Of a stretch of 64,000 nt of DNA, positions 9,501 to 18,127 are shown in pieces (within the stretch, counting starts at the first letter, position 1; each line of letters opens with the position of its first letter). The stretch is from Ramlibacter tataouinensis (GTDB lineage Bacteria > Pseudomonadota > Gammaproteobacteria > Burkholderiales > Burkholderiaceae_C): the NCBI GenBank assembly GCA_002427815.1, contig DIZF01000019.1, positions 1-64,000 on the forward strand. Reading direction: 5' to 3'. The notes beneath the pieces were generated by a model that worked only from the letters and a program-made list of their open reading frames with translations, was not told the DNA's origin and did not search any database. The position numbers were made by a program, and so were the translations under genes.

Positions 9501-10048
9501 GCTTCCAGCTGTACAACGAGATGCTGGCCGAAGCGGTGCGCTCGCTCAAGGCGGGCAAGGAGCCCGACCTGCTGGCGCCGCTGTCGGTCACGACCGAGAT
9601 CAACCTGCATGCGCCGGCGCTGCTGCCCACTGATTACTGCGGCGACGTGCACCTGCGCCTGTCGTTCTACAAACGGCTGGCCACGGCCCGCACCCCGGAG
9701 CAGATCGATGGCCTGCTGGAGGAGATCGTCGATCGCTTCGGCAAGCTGCCGCCGCAGGCGCAGACGCTGATGGACGTGCACCGCCTGCGGGTGCTGGCGC
9801 GGCCGTACGGCGTGGTGAAGGTGGATGCCGCGCCCGGCGTCATCCACATCACGTTCAAGCCCAACCCGCCGATCGAGCCGATGCGCATCATCGAGCTGGT
9901 GCAGAAGAACCGCCACATCCGGCTGGCGGGCAACGAGAAGCTGCGCATCGAGCGCGAGCTCAAGGATCCCAAGGACCGGGCCCAGATGGTGCGCGATGTG
10001 CTGCGTTCGCTCGGCCAGCCGCGCAAGGAAGCGGCCGAGGTGGCCTGA
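6578..10048 (+). CDS. mfd: Transcription-repair coupling factor Mfd
   Basis: A 1156-residue ATP-dependent translocase that removes RNA polymerase stalled at DNA lesions and recruits UvrA; the length is close to the usual 1150. In order: UvrB-like region (about 1-340), RNA-polymerase-interacting CarD-like domain starting at LNVGDPVVHSQHGIG (about 470-550), helicase core with Walker A GDVGFGKTE near 631-639 and DEEH box near 731, the translocation motif GRVGRSHHQAYAYLM near 905, and the C-terminal TRCF domain. The open frame extends much further 5', but the ATG at 6578 (MDLPKLSIGRRF) gives the standard N-terminus. Confidence 0.97.
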   Translation: MDLPKLSIGRRFTLPRPPGSADALLLARVAERAKTDGRLTAIVTADATDAQRLLDEMAFFAPELRCALFPDWETLPYDTFSPHQDLISERLATLWRISQGEADVVVVPATTALYRVAPPSFLAGYTFHFQVRQKLEEARLKAQLTLAGYSHVTQVVSPGEYAVRGGLIDLFPMGSTVPYRVDLFDDEIDSIRTFDPDSQRSLYPVPEVRLLPGREFPMDDDARAKFRSRWRELLEGDPTKSRIYKDIGNGVATAGIEYYLPLFFDDTATVFDYIGVGSTVVLHGDLEPAFQRFWQDTRDRYRLVRGDPDRPALPPETLFLTAEQFYGRANEHPQLALRPVEGTPYAEFEALPPMAVVRGVEEPLASFKAYLQASPQRALLLAESDGRRESLLDFLRASHLSPPAFDSLAEFQAGDERLGIATAPLATGFAWVEQGIAFITETELFAAGPTTRRRKKQEQVSDVEALIKDLSELNVGDPVVHSQHGIGRYRGLVNLDLGQGSNDDGSPVVQEFLHLEYADKATLYVPVSQLHLISRYTGVSADEAPLHKLGSGQWEKAKRRAAQQVRDTAAELLNIYARRAAREGHAFRFSAQDYEVFANDFGFEETADQNAAIHAVIQDMISPRPMDRLVCGDVGFGKTEVALRAAFIAVTGGRQVAFLAPTTLLAEQHFQTLADRFAKWPVKIAEVSRFRSAKEVTATLKGLADGTVDIVVGTHKLLSASTKFKNLGLLIIDEEHRFGVRHKEAMKAMRAEVDVLTLTATPIPRTLGMALEGLRDLSVIATAPQRRLAIKTFVRNEGNGVIREAVLRELKRGGQVYFLHNEVETIQNRRERLQELLPEAHIAVAHGQMPERELERVMRDFVAQRYNLLLCSTIIETGIDVPTANTIVISRADKFGLAQLHQLRGRVGRSHHQAYAYLMVPEIESLTRQAAQRLDAIQQMEELGSGFYLAMHDLEIRGAGEVLGENQSGNMLEVGFQLYNEMLAEAVRSLKAGKEPDLLAPLSVTTEINLHAPALLPTDYCGDVHLRLSFYKRLATARTPEQIDGLLEEIVDRFGKLPPQAQTLMDVHRLRVLARPYGVVKVDAAPGVIHITFKPNPPIEPMRIIELVQKNRHIRLAGNEKLRIERELKDPKDRAQMVRDVLRSLGQPRKEAAEVA

Positions 10049-10068
10049 AGCGGTTCGGGGTAAGCGAC

Positions 10069-10683
10069 ATGCCACTGGAATTCGGCCTGATCGCGGCGGC
10101 CCTCGCGCTGTCGCTGTGGCTGCGGCCCTGGCGGCTGCTGGCGGACGGCCGGCTGCTCACGCCGCTGCTGGCGACACTGGCGCTGCTGCCCTGGCTGTGG
10201 GCGCTGCCGGCGCTGCACGCCGCACCGCTGCAACTGCAGTGGTCGGGCGCCTGCCTGGTGCTGCTGATGCTGGGATGGCCGGTCGCCATTCCGGTGCTGT
10301 GCCTGACGGGTGCGCTCGCCGCCTTGATCGCTCCCATCGGCTGGCCGGAGGCACTGGAGCTGACGGCGTGGCTGGGAGTGGTTCCAGCCACCCTCGCACT
10401 GGGTCTGGGCGCGGCGGTGCGCCGGCTCGTGGGCACCCACCCGTTCGTCTACGTGCTGGGGCGCGCATTCCTGGGTTCGGCCCTGTGCCTCTTCGCCGCG
10501 GGGCTGCTGCGGCAGTGGAGCGGCCATGGGCTGGCCGGCGTGGGATCGGAGCTGTCCCTGGTGGCGCGCTGGCTGATGGCCTGGGGCGATGCCATCGTCA
10601 CCGGCATGCTGGCGGCGATCTTTGTCGCCTACCGGCCGCAGTGGCTGGCCACCTGGTCGGATGCGCTGTACCTGCGCCGGTAA
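10069..10683 (+). CDS. COG3235-type integral membrane protein
   Basis: A 204-residue very hydrophobic protein with about five or six membrane segments. The C-terminal text GDAIVTGMLAAIFVAYRPQWLATWSD resembles the COG3235 group, distant relatives of CbiM/ECF permease subunits. No substrate can be assigned. It lies 20 bases after mfd and 24 bases before serB, so the three genes could be cotranscribed. Role unknown. The reading frame is well supported by its composition and spacing. Confidence 0.75.
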   Translation: MPLEFGLIAAALALSLWLRPWRLLADGRLLTPLLATLALLPWLWALPALHAAPLQLQWSGACLVLLMLGWPVAIPVLCLTGALAALIAPIGWPEALELTAWLGVVPATLALGLGAAVRRLVGTHPFVYVLGRAFLGSALCLFAAGLLRQWSGHGLAGVGSELSLVARWLMAWGDAIVTGMLAAIFVAYRPQWLATWSDALYLRR

Positions 10684-10707
10684 GATGCCGCCTTTGCGCC
10701 ACCGCAC

Positions 10708-11418
10708 ATGACTGCCACCAAATTCGCTCCCGGTCTCATGGTCCAGGGCTTCACGCCGCCCGTTTCGCTGCGCGATTTCCGCCTCATCGCGTTCGACATG
10801 GATTCGACGCTGATCAACATCGAATGCGTGGACGAGATCGCGGCGGCCGCCGGCAAGAAGGAAGTGGTGGCGGCCATCACCGAGGCGGCCATGCGCGGCG
10901 AGATCGCCGACTACAAGGAGAGCCTGCGCCGACGCGTCGCGTTGCTGAAGGGTGTTTCTGTACAGCACCTGGAAGACGTCTACGCCAACCGCCTCCGGTT
11001 GAACCCCGGCGCCGAGAAACTGGTTGCGGCGTGCCGGTCAGCCGGATTGAAAATGCTGCTGGTGTCGGGCGGTTTCACCTTCTTCACCGACCGGGTGCGG
11101 GATCGGCTGGGCATCGACTTCACCCGTTCGAACGTGCTCGAAACGGAGAACGGGCGCCTGACCGGCCGCATGGTCGACCAGCCCTGGGGCGACATCTGCG
11201 ACGGCGAGGAAAAGCGCAGGATGCTGCTGCAAACGTGCGAGCGCCTCGCAATCGCGCCGCATCAGGCGATCGCCATCGGCGACGGCGCCAACGACCTGCC
11301 GATGATGGGCGAAGCCGGCTTGTCGGTCGCGTATCACGCCAAGCCGAAGGTGCGCGAGCAGGCGATGGTGGCCATCAACCAAGGCGGCCTGGACCGGCTG
11401 CTCGAAATCATGCGCTGA
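10708..11418 (+). CDS. serB: Phosphoserine phosphatase
   Basis: A 236-residue HAD-superfamily enzyme for the last step of serine biosynthesis (phosphoserine to serine). Motif I is FDMDSTLIN, with nucleophile D30 and acid D32. The SGG motif (VSGGFTFFTDRV) is motif II, and GDGANDLPMM carries motifs III/IV. The N-terminal ACT-like extension found in longer SerB proteins is absent. Its 3' end overlaps the convergent sensor gene by 11 bases. Confidence 0.95.
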   Translation: MTATKFAPGLMVQGFTPPVSLRDFRLIAFDMDSTLINIECVDEIAAAAGKKEVVAAITEAAMRGEIADYKESLRRRVALLKGVSVQHLEDVYANRLRLNPGAEKLVAACRSAGLKMLLVSGGFTFFTDRVRDRLGIDFTRSNVLETENGRLTGRMVDQPWGDICDGEEKRRMLLQTCERLAIAPHQAIAIGDGANDLPMMGEAGLSVAYHAKPKVREQAMVAINQGGLDRLLEIMR

Positions 11419-13081
11419 GTGCGGGCGGCAGCCTGCCGATCGGGGCTTCGGGTTTCCTGCGCGCGCTGATGTCCAGGAAGGTCCAGATCACGCCCGAGTC
11501 GGGGTCCTTGGTACGCAGGCAGCTGCCGCTCATTTCGACCCGGAACAGCTCGCCGTTGCTGCGTCTGAGCTGGTACTCGCAGACATAGGATCCGGTCTCG
11601 GCCAGCGCGGCGCGCGACTGCGCCCCGAAGCGCTCCCACGATTCCTGATCGGGATGGATGTTCCGGGACGACTGCCCGATCAGCTCTTCGGGCGGATAGC
11701 CCAGCATCTGCGCGAATTTCTGATTGACCCATTCGTGGCGCCTTCGGACCGACAACACGATGCCCACCAGCATGCTGTTGAGGATGGCCTCGCGCTCCCT
11801 CAGCACCTTGCGCAGGTGGTCCTGCGACTGGGTCAGCGACTCGACCATTGCGTGTTCGGCCGCGATGCGGGCCTGGGCCATCTCCTTGAAGCGGCGCGCC
11901 ACGTTGATGCGGTCGGCCAGCGCGAACGACAGCAGCACCATTTCCAGGGCCGATCCGATCAGCAGCGAATTGGCGGTAATGGCGTTCGACGGCAACAGAC
12001 CCGCGTTGTGCAGCGCCAGGGCGAGAACGCCCAGCAGCAACACGGCCCAGGCCGTGAAGAACAGGCGCGCGCCGGCAAATTCGCGACGGATGCTGTCCAC
12101 CCCGACCACCACCCCGGTCGCCACGCTCACCACCGCCAGGATCGTCACCGTCCAGGTCGTCACGGTATACGGCAGGATGAACGCGCTGAGCAGCGTCAGG
12201 CTCCAGGCCGCCAGTTGGGCGACCATGAAGTGGTCGACCCGGGGCATCCGCACCGCGCTGGACAGGAAGTGGCGCGCGAACAGGACCCCGAAGATCGCCG
12301 CGGCGGACATGCCTGCCGACGGCGACACACTGTTCCACCAGGCCCATTGCGGCCACAGAAACTGCAGACCCAGTCCCGTCAAACCCAGCAGTCCCAAGCC
12401 CATGGAAGCGACGAAGGCAACGTAGATCAGATAACCGACATCGCGCACCGAGACGAACAGCAGCAGGTTGTAGAACAGCAGTCCGATCAACAGGCCGAAG
12501 TAGAGGCTCAGCACGCCATAAGCAGCCTGGTCGTGCTGCCACAAGGCGGCTGGCCGCCACAGCGTCACTGGCGCCACCACGGTTCCCTCCGATTGCAGGC
12601 GCAGGTACAAGGTGGATTCCGCGCCCGGCACCAGTTTCACGGACAGCACATGGTTGCGATGCGGGATGGCACGACTGCTGAATGGCAGCAGGTCGCCGCC
12701 GGTCCGCCGCTCGAACGCAGACCCTGGGCCTGGCGTGAACAGGTCCACCCGATCCAGCGGCGGATAGGCCAGCTCCAGCAACCAGTCCGGCGGAGTCGTC
12801 GCCGAGGCCTTGAGCTTGATGCGCAACCAGATGGCGGAGGACGTGAAGCCGAAATTGGCGCCGTGTCCGCCCTGTGGCACGAGCTGGAATGCCGCCTGCG
12901 CCTGGGGCTTCAGGATGTCGTCCAGCGTCAGCTGGCCGCCCTTGTCCTCCAGGTAGGTGAATGAGCGCGAGAGCACATAACGGTCATCTGCGCCAATCGC
13001 GAGCTCGCCCGGCGACGACTGGGCCGCGGCGGAACCCAGCGCCAGCACGCACCACAGGAACAACCACCGGCCGTGGCTCAC
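11408..13081 (-). CDS. 7TM-DISM membrane protein with C-terminal PAS and no output domain
   Basis: A 557-residue putative sensor. A signal peptide (1-20) precedes a periplasmic 7TMR-DISM extracellular domain (about 30-180), then a seven-helix 7TMR-DISM membrane module (about 190-390), a short coiled linker (AQARIAAEHAMVESLTQ) and a PAS domain (about 425-540). Related proteins continue after the closing PAS text (TFLDISARRK) into GGDEF or histidine-kinase domains. Here it stops about 16 residues later, so no catalytic output is encoded. The stop overlaps serB. Its ATG overlaps the phoD stop by 4 bases, so it is translationally coupled to phoD. Confidence 0.85.
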   Translation of the reverse strand: MSHGRWLFLWCVLALGSAAAQSSPGELAIGADDRYVLSRSFTYLEDKGGQLTLDDILKPQAQAAFQLVPQGGHGANFGFTSSAIWLRIKLKASATTPPDWLLELAYPPLDRVDLFTPGPGSAFERRTGGDLLPFSSRAIPHRNHVLSVKLVPGAESTLYLRLQSEGTVVAPVTLWRPAALWQHDQAAYGVLSLYFGLLIGLLFYNLLLFVSVRDVGYLIYVAFVASMGLGLLGLTGLGLQFLWPQWAWWNSVSPSAGMSAAAIFGVLFARHFLSSAVRMPRVDHFMVAQLAAWSLTLLSAFILPYTVTTWTVTILAVVSVATGVVVGVDSIRREFAGARLFFTAWAVLLLGVLALALHNAGLLPSNAITANSLLIGSALEMVLLSFALADRINVARRFKEMAQARIAAEHAMVESLTQSQDHLRKVLREREAILNSMLVGIVLSVRRRHEWVNQKFAQMLGYPPEELIGQSSRNIHPDQESWERFGAQSRAALAETGSYVCEYQLRRSNGELFRVEMSGSCLRTKDPDSGVIWTFLDISARRKPEAPIGRLPPALSA

Positions 13082-14655
13082 GTTTGCTCCAGTTGCGGGC
13101 GCCCGGATTCGACCACAAAGCGCGCCAGGGTCTGGATCCGGGTGTCCTTACGTGTCACATCATCGACCATCCGCAGCGTGGTGGTCAACCGGCCGGGCGT
13201 GAACTCGGCGACACCATAGCCTTTCTGCTGCGCGTCCGCGAAGACGAAATGCGGGTTCTCGGCCAGGCGCTGCGCCGTCCTGCCCTTGTCGCTGGAACGC
13301 GACGTGATGCTGGTGCCGCAGAATTCGACACCGATCGCCGCGCTGTCCGGGCGGCTGTAGTCGGCCTTGACATGGCCGACCCAGTTCTCGTGCATGTCGC
13401 CGCCGAGCAGAACGGGATTCGCCGCCCGCTGCAGCGACTGCAACAGGCGCCCGCGTGCCGCGGCATAGCCGTCCCAGCCATCGTTCCACAGCGACTGGCC
13501 GGGGCCGGGCAGGTTGTCGCGCCGGCCGAACAGGGTCTGCTGGCCGATGATGGTCCAGCCGGTTGCGCTGCGCGACAGCTCGCCGTCGAGCCAGCGCTCC
13601 TGGGCCGCCCCCAGCAAGGTGCGGCCGGGGTCGTTCCAGGCCGGGCAGGCGGCGGGGTTCACCTCGCTCGAGCCCAGCTTGCCGCCGCGGCTGCAGACCT
13701 GCGGATCACGATACTGCCGGTCGTCCAGGAGCACGATGGTGGCCAGCTGTCCGAAGCGCTGGCGCGAATACAGCCGCACTTCGGCGCCTGCCGCCAACCC
13801 CGCGACACCTTGCGTCAGCACGGCGGCGCGCACCGGCATGTGCTCGTAGAACGCCTGGTACGCCGCGGCGCGCCGGGCCGGGAAGTTGACCACCGGCGGA
13901 CCGCTGTCGCCCGCCTGCAGGCCCGCGTAGTCGTTCTGCACCTCGTGGTCGTCCCAGGTCACGAGCCAGGGACAGGCAGCATGCATGGCCTGCAGCTCGG
14001 CCTCGCCTTTGTGCAGCGCGTATCGCTGCCGGTAGTCGTCCAGTTTCAGGACCCAGCCGCCGGTGGGGACGCGCACCGCCGCGGCGGAGTTCGGATATTC
14101 GTAGATGTAGTCGCCCAGGAACAGCACCGCGTCCAGATTCTCACCGAGCATATGGCGGTAGGCGCTGAAGTAGCCGTGCTCCCAGCGCTGGCACGACGCG
14201 TAGGCCAGGCGCAGCTGCTGCGCGAGCGCGCCAGGCGCGGGGAAGGTGCGCGTGCGCCCTGTGGCGCTTTGCGTGTCGCCGGCCAGAAATCGATAGAAAT
14301 ACCAGCGGTCGGGGTCCAGGCCCGCCACTTCGACGTGGACCGAATGGGCCAGTTCCGGCAGGGCCTGCGCCTGGCCGCTGCGCGCGATCCGGCTGAACTG
14401 TTCGTCGTGGGCCACTTCCCAGCGCACGGTGACCGGCTCGACTCCCGGCCACGGGGACAACCCCGGCGCCAGCAGGCGGGTCCACAACACCACCGAGTCG
14501 TGGCTGGGCGATCCACTGGCCACGCCCAGGGCGAACGGATTGGCGGAGAAACGGGGCTGGCTTGCGGCAGTGCGCGGCAACCACAGTCCACCGGCACTCG
14601 CCGCAGCCAGTTGCAGCAGGCGGCGGCGGTCGAGAGCAGCAGCAGGAGCCATCAA
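13078..14655 (-). CDS. phoD: PhoD-family alkaline phosphatase
   Basis: A 525-residue secreted phosphodiesterase/alkaline phosphatase of the PhoD type. The N-terminus has RRR at residues 10-12, then a hydrophobic stretch and an AAS cleavage site, which fits Tat export of a metal-loaded enzyme. An N-terminal Ig-like PhoD_N domain (about 35-130) is followed by the catalytic domain, with FLGDYIYEY, TWDDHEVQNDY and GGDMHENW supplying Fe/Ca ligands. It should release phosphate from organic esters in the periplasm. It is the first gene of a two-gene operon with the 7TM-DISM-PAS protein. Confidence 0.92.
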   Translation of the reverse strand: MMAPAAALDRRRLLQLAAASAGGLWLPRTAASQPRFSANPFALGVASGSPSHDSVVLWTRLLAPGLSPWPGVEPVTVRWEVAHDEQFSRIARSGQAQALPELAHSVHVEVAGLDPDRWYFYRFLAGDTQSATGRTRTFPAPGALAQQLRLAYASCQRWEHGYFSAYRHMLGENLDAVLFLGDYIYEYPNSAAAVRVPTGGWVLKLDDYRQRYALHKGEAELQAMHAACPWLVTWDDHEVQNDYAGLQAGDSGPPVVNFPARRAAAYQAFYEHMPVRAAVLTQGVAGLAAGAEVRLYSRQRFGQLATIVLLDDRQYRDPQVCSRGGKLGSSEVNPAACPAWNDPGRTLLGAAQERWLDGELSRSATGWTIIGQQTLFGRRDNLPGPGQSLWNDGWDGYAAARGRLLQSLQRAANPVLLGGDMHENWVGHVKADYSRPDSAAIGVEFCGTSITSRSSDKGRTAQRLAENPHFVFADAQQKGYGVAEFTPGRLTTTLRMVDDVTRKDTRIQTLARFVVESGRPQLEQT

Positions 14656-14674
14656 CGGAAGACTATAGCGCGCG

Positions 14675-15928
14675 TCACGTCCCGCTCATCGCGGTCCTGG
14701 CGGTGGTCATGGCTTTCACCCGGAACAGCAGGAAACCGACGATGGCGAGGTTCAGCAGGTTCCAGCCGATCCCGTTGACGAAAGCGGCGCGGTAGGAACC
14801 GGTCAGGTCGAACACGGCGCCGGACATCCACCCGCCCAGGGCCATGCCGAACAGCGTGGCCATCAGCACCGTGCCGACCCGGGCCCCGGCCTCGCGCGGT
14901 GAGAAATGCTCGCGCACGATCAGCGCGTAGGAAGGCACGATCCCACCCTGGAACAGGCCGAACAGGCCCGACACCACATACAGGGATACGAGGCCCTTGA
15001 ACGGCAGGAACAGCAGCAGTGCCACGACCTGCAACCCGGACCCGAGCAGCAGGGTGCGCAAACCGCCGATGCGGTCCGAGATCCAGCCCGAGGCCAGGCG
15101 GCTCACCACGCCCAGCCCCAGCATCAATGACAGCATCTCGGCACCGCGGGCCGCGCCGAAGCCGAGGTCGCCGCAATAGGCGACGATGTGCACCTGGGGC
15201 ATCGACATCGCGACGCAGCAGGAGACGCCGGCCACGCACAGCAGCGCCTGCACCGTGCCCGGGCTCATGCCCATGGGCCGCTCGCCCGCCTGCGACCGGG
15301 CGCCGGCTGTCGTGGGCGCCAGGGCATGAACCGGTGGCCGTCGCCGCAAGACCAGCGCCAGCGGCACCATCGCGGCCACGCAGAAGACCCCCATCCCGAC
15401 ATAGGTCTGGCGCCAGCCCACGGTGTCGATGAAGTGCTGCATCACCGGCGGCCAGATGGCCCCTGCGGTGTAGTTGCCGCTCATGCAGATCGCCAGCGCG
15501 ATGCCGCGCCGGCGGTCGAACCATTGCGAGGTGTCCGCCACCAGCGGCGCGAACGTGGCCGAAGTCCCGAGCAGACCGATCAGCAGGCCCTGCGCCGCGC
15601 AGAAAAGCCACAGGTTGGGCGCCAGGCCGGCGGCAATGTAGCCGGCGCCAAGACCGGCGGCGCCGAGCCCCACCGGCACCAGCACGCCGAACCGATCCGC
15701 CAGACGACCCATGAGGATGCCGCCGAGGCCGAAGCCGATCATGGTCACGGTGTAAGGCAGCGAGGCGTCCCCCCGCGCCACGCCGAACTCCGACTGGATA
15801 CGGGGCAGCACCACCGTGACCGAATACATCCCCGAGCCGCCGATGGTCATCAGCAACAAGGACACGGCCAGCCGCATCCAGGCATAGGGAGACTCGATCG
15901 CTTCAGCTGTCCTCGGGTGGGCCGCCAT
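14675..15928 (-). CDS. MFS transporter
   Basis: A 417-residue major facilitator with 12 predicted helices. The loop between TM2 and TM3 reads GRLADRFG, the family A-motif. The mid-length cytoplasmic loop falls around residue 190-210. The layout resembles oxalate/formate or monocarboxylate carriers, but no substrate can be named. The start at 15928 (MAAHPRT) is chosen because the upstream 57 codons of open frame are Cys/Pro-rich and unlike a protein N-terminus. Confidence 0.85.
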   Translation of the reverse strand: MAAHPRTAEAIESPYAWMRLAVSLLLMTIGGSGMYSVTVVLPRIQSEFGVARGDASLPYTVTMIGFGLGGILMGRLADRFGVLVPVGLGAAGLGAGYIAAGLAPNLWLFCAAQGLLIGLLGTSATFAPLVADTSQWFDRRRGIALAICMSGNYTAGAIWPPVMQHFIDTVGWRQTYVGMGVFCVAAMVPLALVLRRRPPVHALAPTTAGARSQAGERPMGMSPGTVQALLCVAGVSCCVAMSMPQVHIVAYCGDLGFGAARGAEMLSLMLGLGVVSRLASGWISDRIGGLRTLLLGSGLQVVALLLFLPFKGLVSLYVVSGLFGLFQGGIVPSYALIVREHFSPREAGARVGTVLMATLFGMALGGWMSGAVFDLTGSYRAAFVNGIGWNLLNLAIVGFLLFRVKAMTTARTAMSGT

Positions 15929-15971
15929 CGGCGCTATTGGACACGAGAAAGCGGGCGCGGCGCGGCTGGAC

Positions 15972-16322
15972 TCAGGCCTGCCACACGCCATAGCCAGCCT
16001 GGCGCAACCCGATTCCCAGTTCCACTTCCATTTCGCAAGCGGCGGCGTAGGGCATGGGGTTGTACATGGCGTACAGGCCGGGCAACAGCCGCAGCCCATG
16101 GTCGCGCACGTAGCCGTTGGCCTTGATCCCCGCCTTGTGTTTGTCGAACCGCAGGTCGGGGTCCAGGCCGGTCATGCCGACGTAGACGAAGGGCATTCCC
16201 AGCCGGTAGTCGGGATTGGCCCGGCGAAAGCGAGCGAAGTTCCAGACCTGGTCGGACAGTTCGACCACGTAGACATGGTAGTGATGGCTGCGAGGTGGGG
16301 AGGCCATGCCGATGGCGTTCAT
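15972..16322 (-). CDS. GIY-YIG-like small protein
   Basis: A 116-residue protein whose core HVYVVELSD ... FVYVGMTG ... RFDKHKAGIKA follows the pattern of GIY-YIG endonuclease folds (two Tyr strands, then Arg/His helix). The classical GIY triplet is replaced by YVV and the YIG by YVG, so nuclease activity is not assured. Starts at 16322 (MNAIGM) or 16307 (MASPP) are both possible; neither has a strong ribosome-binding site. It is 43 bases upstream of the MFS gene on the same strand. Confidence 0.7.
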   Translation of the reverse strand: MNAIGMASPPRSHHYHVYVVELSDQVWNFARFRRANPDYRLGMPFVYVGMTGLDPDLRFDKHKAGIKANGYVRDHGLRLLPGLYAMYNPMPYAAACEMEVELGIGLRQAGYGVWQA

Positions 16323-16466
16323 TCTCGACCATCCCGCGATGCCGCACAATCGGATCCGCGGGCACAGCCGGCCGTCGGACGTCACCGACAGACGAGGGGG
16401 CCGGGGTCCCACGAGCGGCGCTCGCCGCCGCGCTTAAGGTGAACTCAACACTTCGAAGGAACCGCC

Positions 16467-17093
16467 ATGGAACGCGCCGCTCCCCGCCACTTCTCGATGC
16501 TGCGGGAGTTTCACCTGGCCGATTTCTTCACGCTGGGCAACGCCGCCTGCGGCATGGGCGCGGTGTTCTTCGCCATGCTGTACATGGCCAGCGCCCTGCC
16601 CTTCCACTTCTACGCCGCTGCGGCGCTGGCGCCGGCGGCGTTCGTGTTCGACGTGCTGGACGGCCGCATCGCGCGGGCGCGCCATCAGCACTCGGCGCTG
16701 GGACGTGAACTCGACTCCTTGTCGGACGTGATCTCATTCGGCGTGGCACCGGCGGCGCTGGGCTTCGCCGCCGGCCTGCAGGGCGGCTGGGACGCCGCGG
16801 CGTTGATCTATTTCGTCTGTTGTGGCGTGAGCCGGCTCGCCCGCTACAACGTCACGGCCGAATCGCTGTCGGGTGACGACGCCAAGGTCGCCTATTTCGA
16901 AGGAACGCCCATTCCCACCAGCGTGGTGTTGACCGGGGTGCTGGCCTTCGCTGCGTGGCAGGGCCGCGTCGGCAGCGCCCTCTACGGCGGCGCGCTGACC
17001 CTGGGTCCGTGGCAGCTGCATCCGCTGGTCCTGCTGTTCGTGCTTTCGGGCAGCCTGATGATCAGCAAGACCTTGCGCATTCCGAAGCTGTAG
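16467..17093 (+). CDS. pssA: CDP-alcohol phosphatidyltransferase (PssA-like)
   Basis: A 208-residue membrane enzyme with five to six helices and a perfect CDP-alcohol transferase motif: D62, D65-G66, A69-R70, G79, D83 and D87. The general reaction is transfer of a phosphatidyl group from CDP-diacylglycerol to an alcohol. Similarity in layout to short PssA proteins suggests serine as acceptor (phosphatidylserine synthesis). No partner Psd gene is nearby, so the exact acceptor is inferred. AAGGAA at 16456-16461 precedes the ATG. Confidence 0.82.
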   Translation: MERAAPRHFSMLREFHLADFFTLGNAACGMGAVFFAMLYMASALPFHFYAAAALAPAAFVFDVLDGRIARARHQHSALGRELDSLSDVISFGVAPAALGFAAGLQGGWDAAALIYFVCCGVSRLARYNVTAESLSGDDAKVAYFEGTPIPTSVVLTGVLAFAAWQGRVGSALYGGALTLGPWQLHPLVLLFVLSGSLMISKTLRIPKL

Positions 17094-17143
17094 GGACGGG
17101 CTGCAGCTGCCCCCGGCCTTCGGTCCGGCCGCACAATTCGTCG

Positions 17144-17674
17144 ATGGACCCGGAAGTTCGTGCATCACCCGCGATGCTGCGGCTGTTCCTCGGGCTGTGG
17201 CCCGACCCGGCAACGCGCGAGGCCGTCGCGGTGTGGCAGCGCACCTGGAAGTGGCCGGACCGGGCTGCGCCGGAAAAGCGCGAGCGGTTGCACCTGACGC
17301 TGCATTTCCTGGGCAATGTGCCGGCGCCGCGTGTGGCGGAACTGGTGGACGGCTTGCGGGTGCCCTGCGAACCCATTTCGCTGGAACTGGGATGGGGCGA
17401 AGTCTGGCCCAACGGGGTGGCGGTGCTGCGGCCCGACTCCGCGCCCCAGCCGTTGCTGGAACTGCACGCCGCCTTGTCGCAGCGCGTGACCGACTTCGGA
17501 CTCCCGGTGGACACCCGGCCGTTCCAGCCTCACATCACCCTGGCTCGGCGCGCTGCCGGCGCACGTCCGCCGCCGCAAGGGCCGCACCTGCGCTGGCAGG
17601 CCGATCAGGGCTATGTACTGGTGTCTTCCTTGCCGGGCGGCGCCGGCTACGCGGTGCTGGCGCGTTTCGGCTAG
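17144..17674 (+). CDS. thpR: RNA 2',3'-cyclic phosphodiesterase (LigT/ThpR family)
   Basis: A 176-residue 2H phosphoesterase with both catalytic HxT motifs, H50-L-T52 and H130-I-T132. Family members open 2',3'-cyclic phosphates on RNA ends and can ligate tRNA halves in vitro. The ATG at 17144 gives a normal length; an internal ATG at 17174 is also possible and would begin directly at the first strand (MLRLFLGLW). Its TAG stop is part of a CTAG shared with trxC on the other strand. Confidence 0.88.
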   Translation: MDPEVRASPAMLRLFLGLWPDPATREAVAVWQRTWKWPDRAAPEKRERLHLTLHFLGNVPAPRVAELVDGLRVPCEPISLELGWGEVWPNGVAVLRPDSAPQPLLELHAALSQRVTDFGLPVDTRPFQPHITLARRAAGARPPPQGPHLRWQADQGYVLVSSLPGGAGYAVLARFG

Positions 17675-18117
17675 CGCAGGTTGGCCAGCTGCGCGCGTGT
17701 CCAGCGCACGATGTCGGCAGCCCCCATGGCGCCGGGCTGGCGCGCGACCTCACGGCCGTTCATGAACAGCGCGAGCGTCGGGATGCTGCGGATCTGGTAG
17801 CGGGCGCCCAGCGCCTGGGCTTCCTCGGTATCGACCTTGGCCAGTCGCACCTGCGGCTCCAGTTGGGCCGCGGCCTGCTCGAACGCCGGCGCCATCTGGC
17901 GGCAGGGGCCGCACCAGGGGGCCCAGAAATCGACCAGCACCGGGATCTGGTTGCGCTGGATGTGACGATCAAAGGCTGCTTCGTCCAGGGCCGTGGAATG
18001 CGCCGTGAACAACTGTTTATGGCAATTGCCGCAATCCGGGCCTTTGTCCAGGTCGCCCTGGCGCACCCGGTTGGTGGTGTGGCAATGGGGGCAGACGACG
18101 TGCAGGGCCTCGCTCAT
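17671..18117 (-). CDS. trxC: Thioredoxin 2 (zinc-finger thioredoxin)
   Basis: A 148-residue cytoplasmic thioredoxin. The N-terminal zinc site uses C9, C12, C29 and C32 (CPHC ... CGNC), and the thioredoxin active site WCGPC is at 68-72. TrxC-type proteins reduce disulfides under oxidative stress, and zinc release is thought to tune them. The start at 18117 (MSEALHVVCP) fits the family N-terminus exactly. A small conserved gene of unknown function lies 10 bases upstream on the same strand. Confidence 0.94.
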   Translation of the reverse strand: MSEALHVVCPHCHTTNRVRQGDLDKGPDCGNCHKQLFTAHSTALDEAAFDRHIQRNQIPVLVDFWAPWCGPCRQMAPAFEQAAAQLEPQVRLAKVDTEEAQALGARYQIRSIPTLALFMNGREVARQPGAMGAADIVRWTRAQLANLR

Positions 18118-18127
18118 GGCTGCGTCC

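Noticed and set aside
7673..10075. An 800-codon open frame on the minus strand
   Set aside because: It lies wholly antisense to mfd, whose motifs are complete. Its composition (many His, Gln, Arg) is typical of shadow frames.
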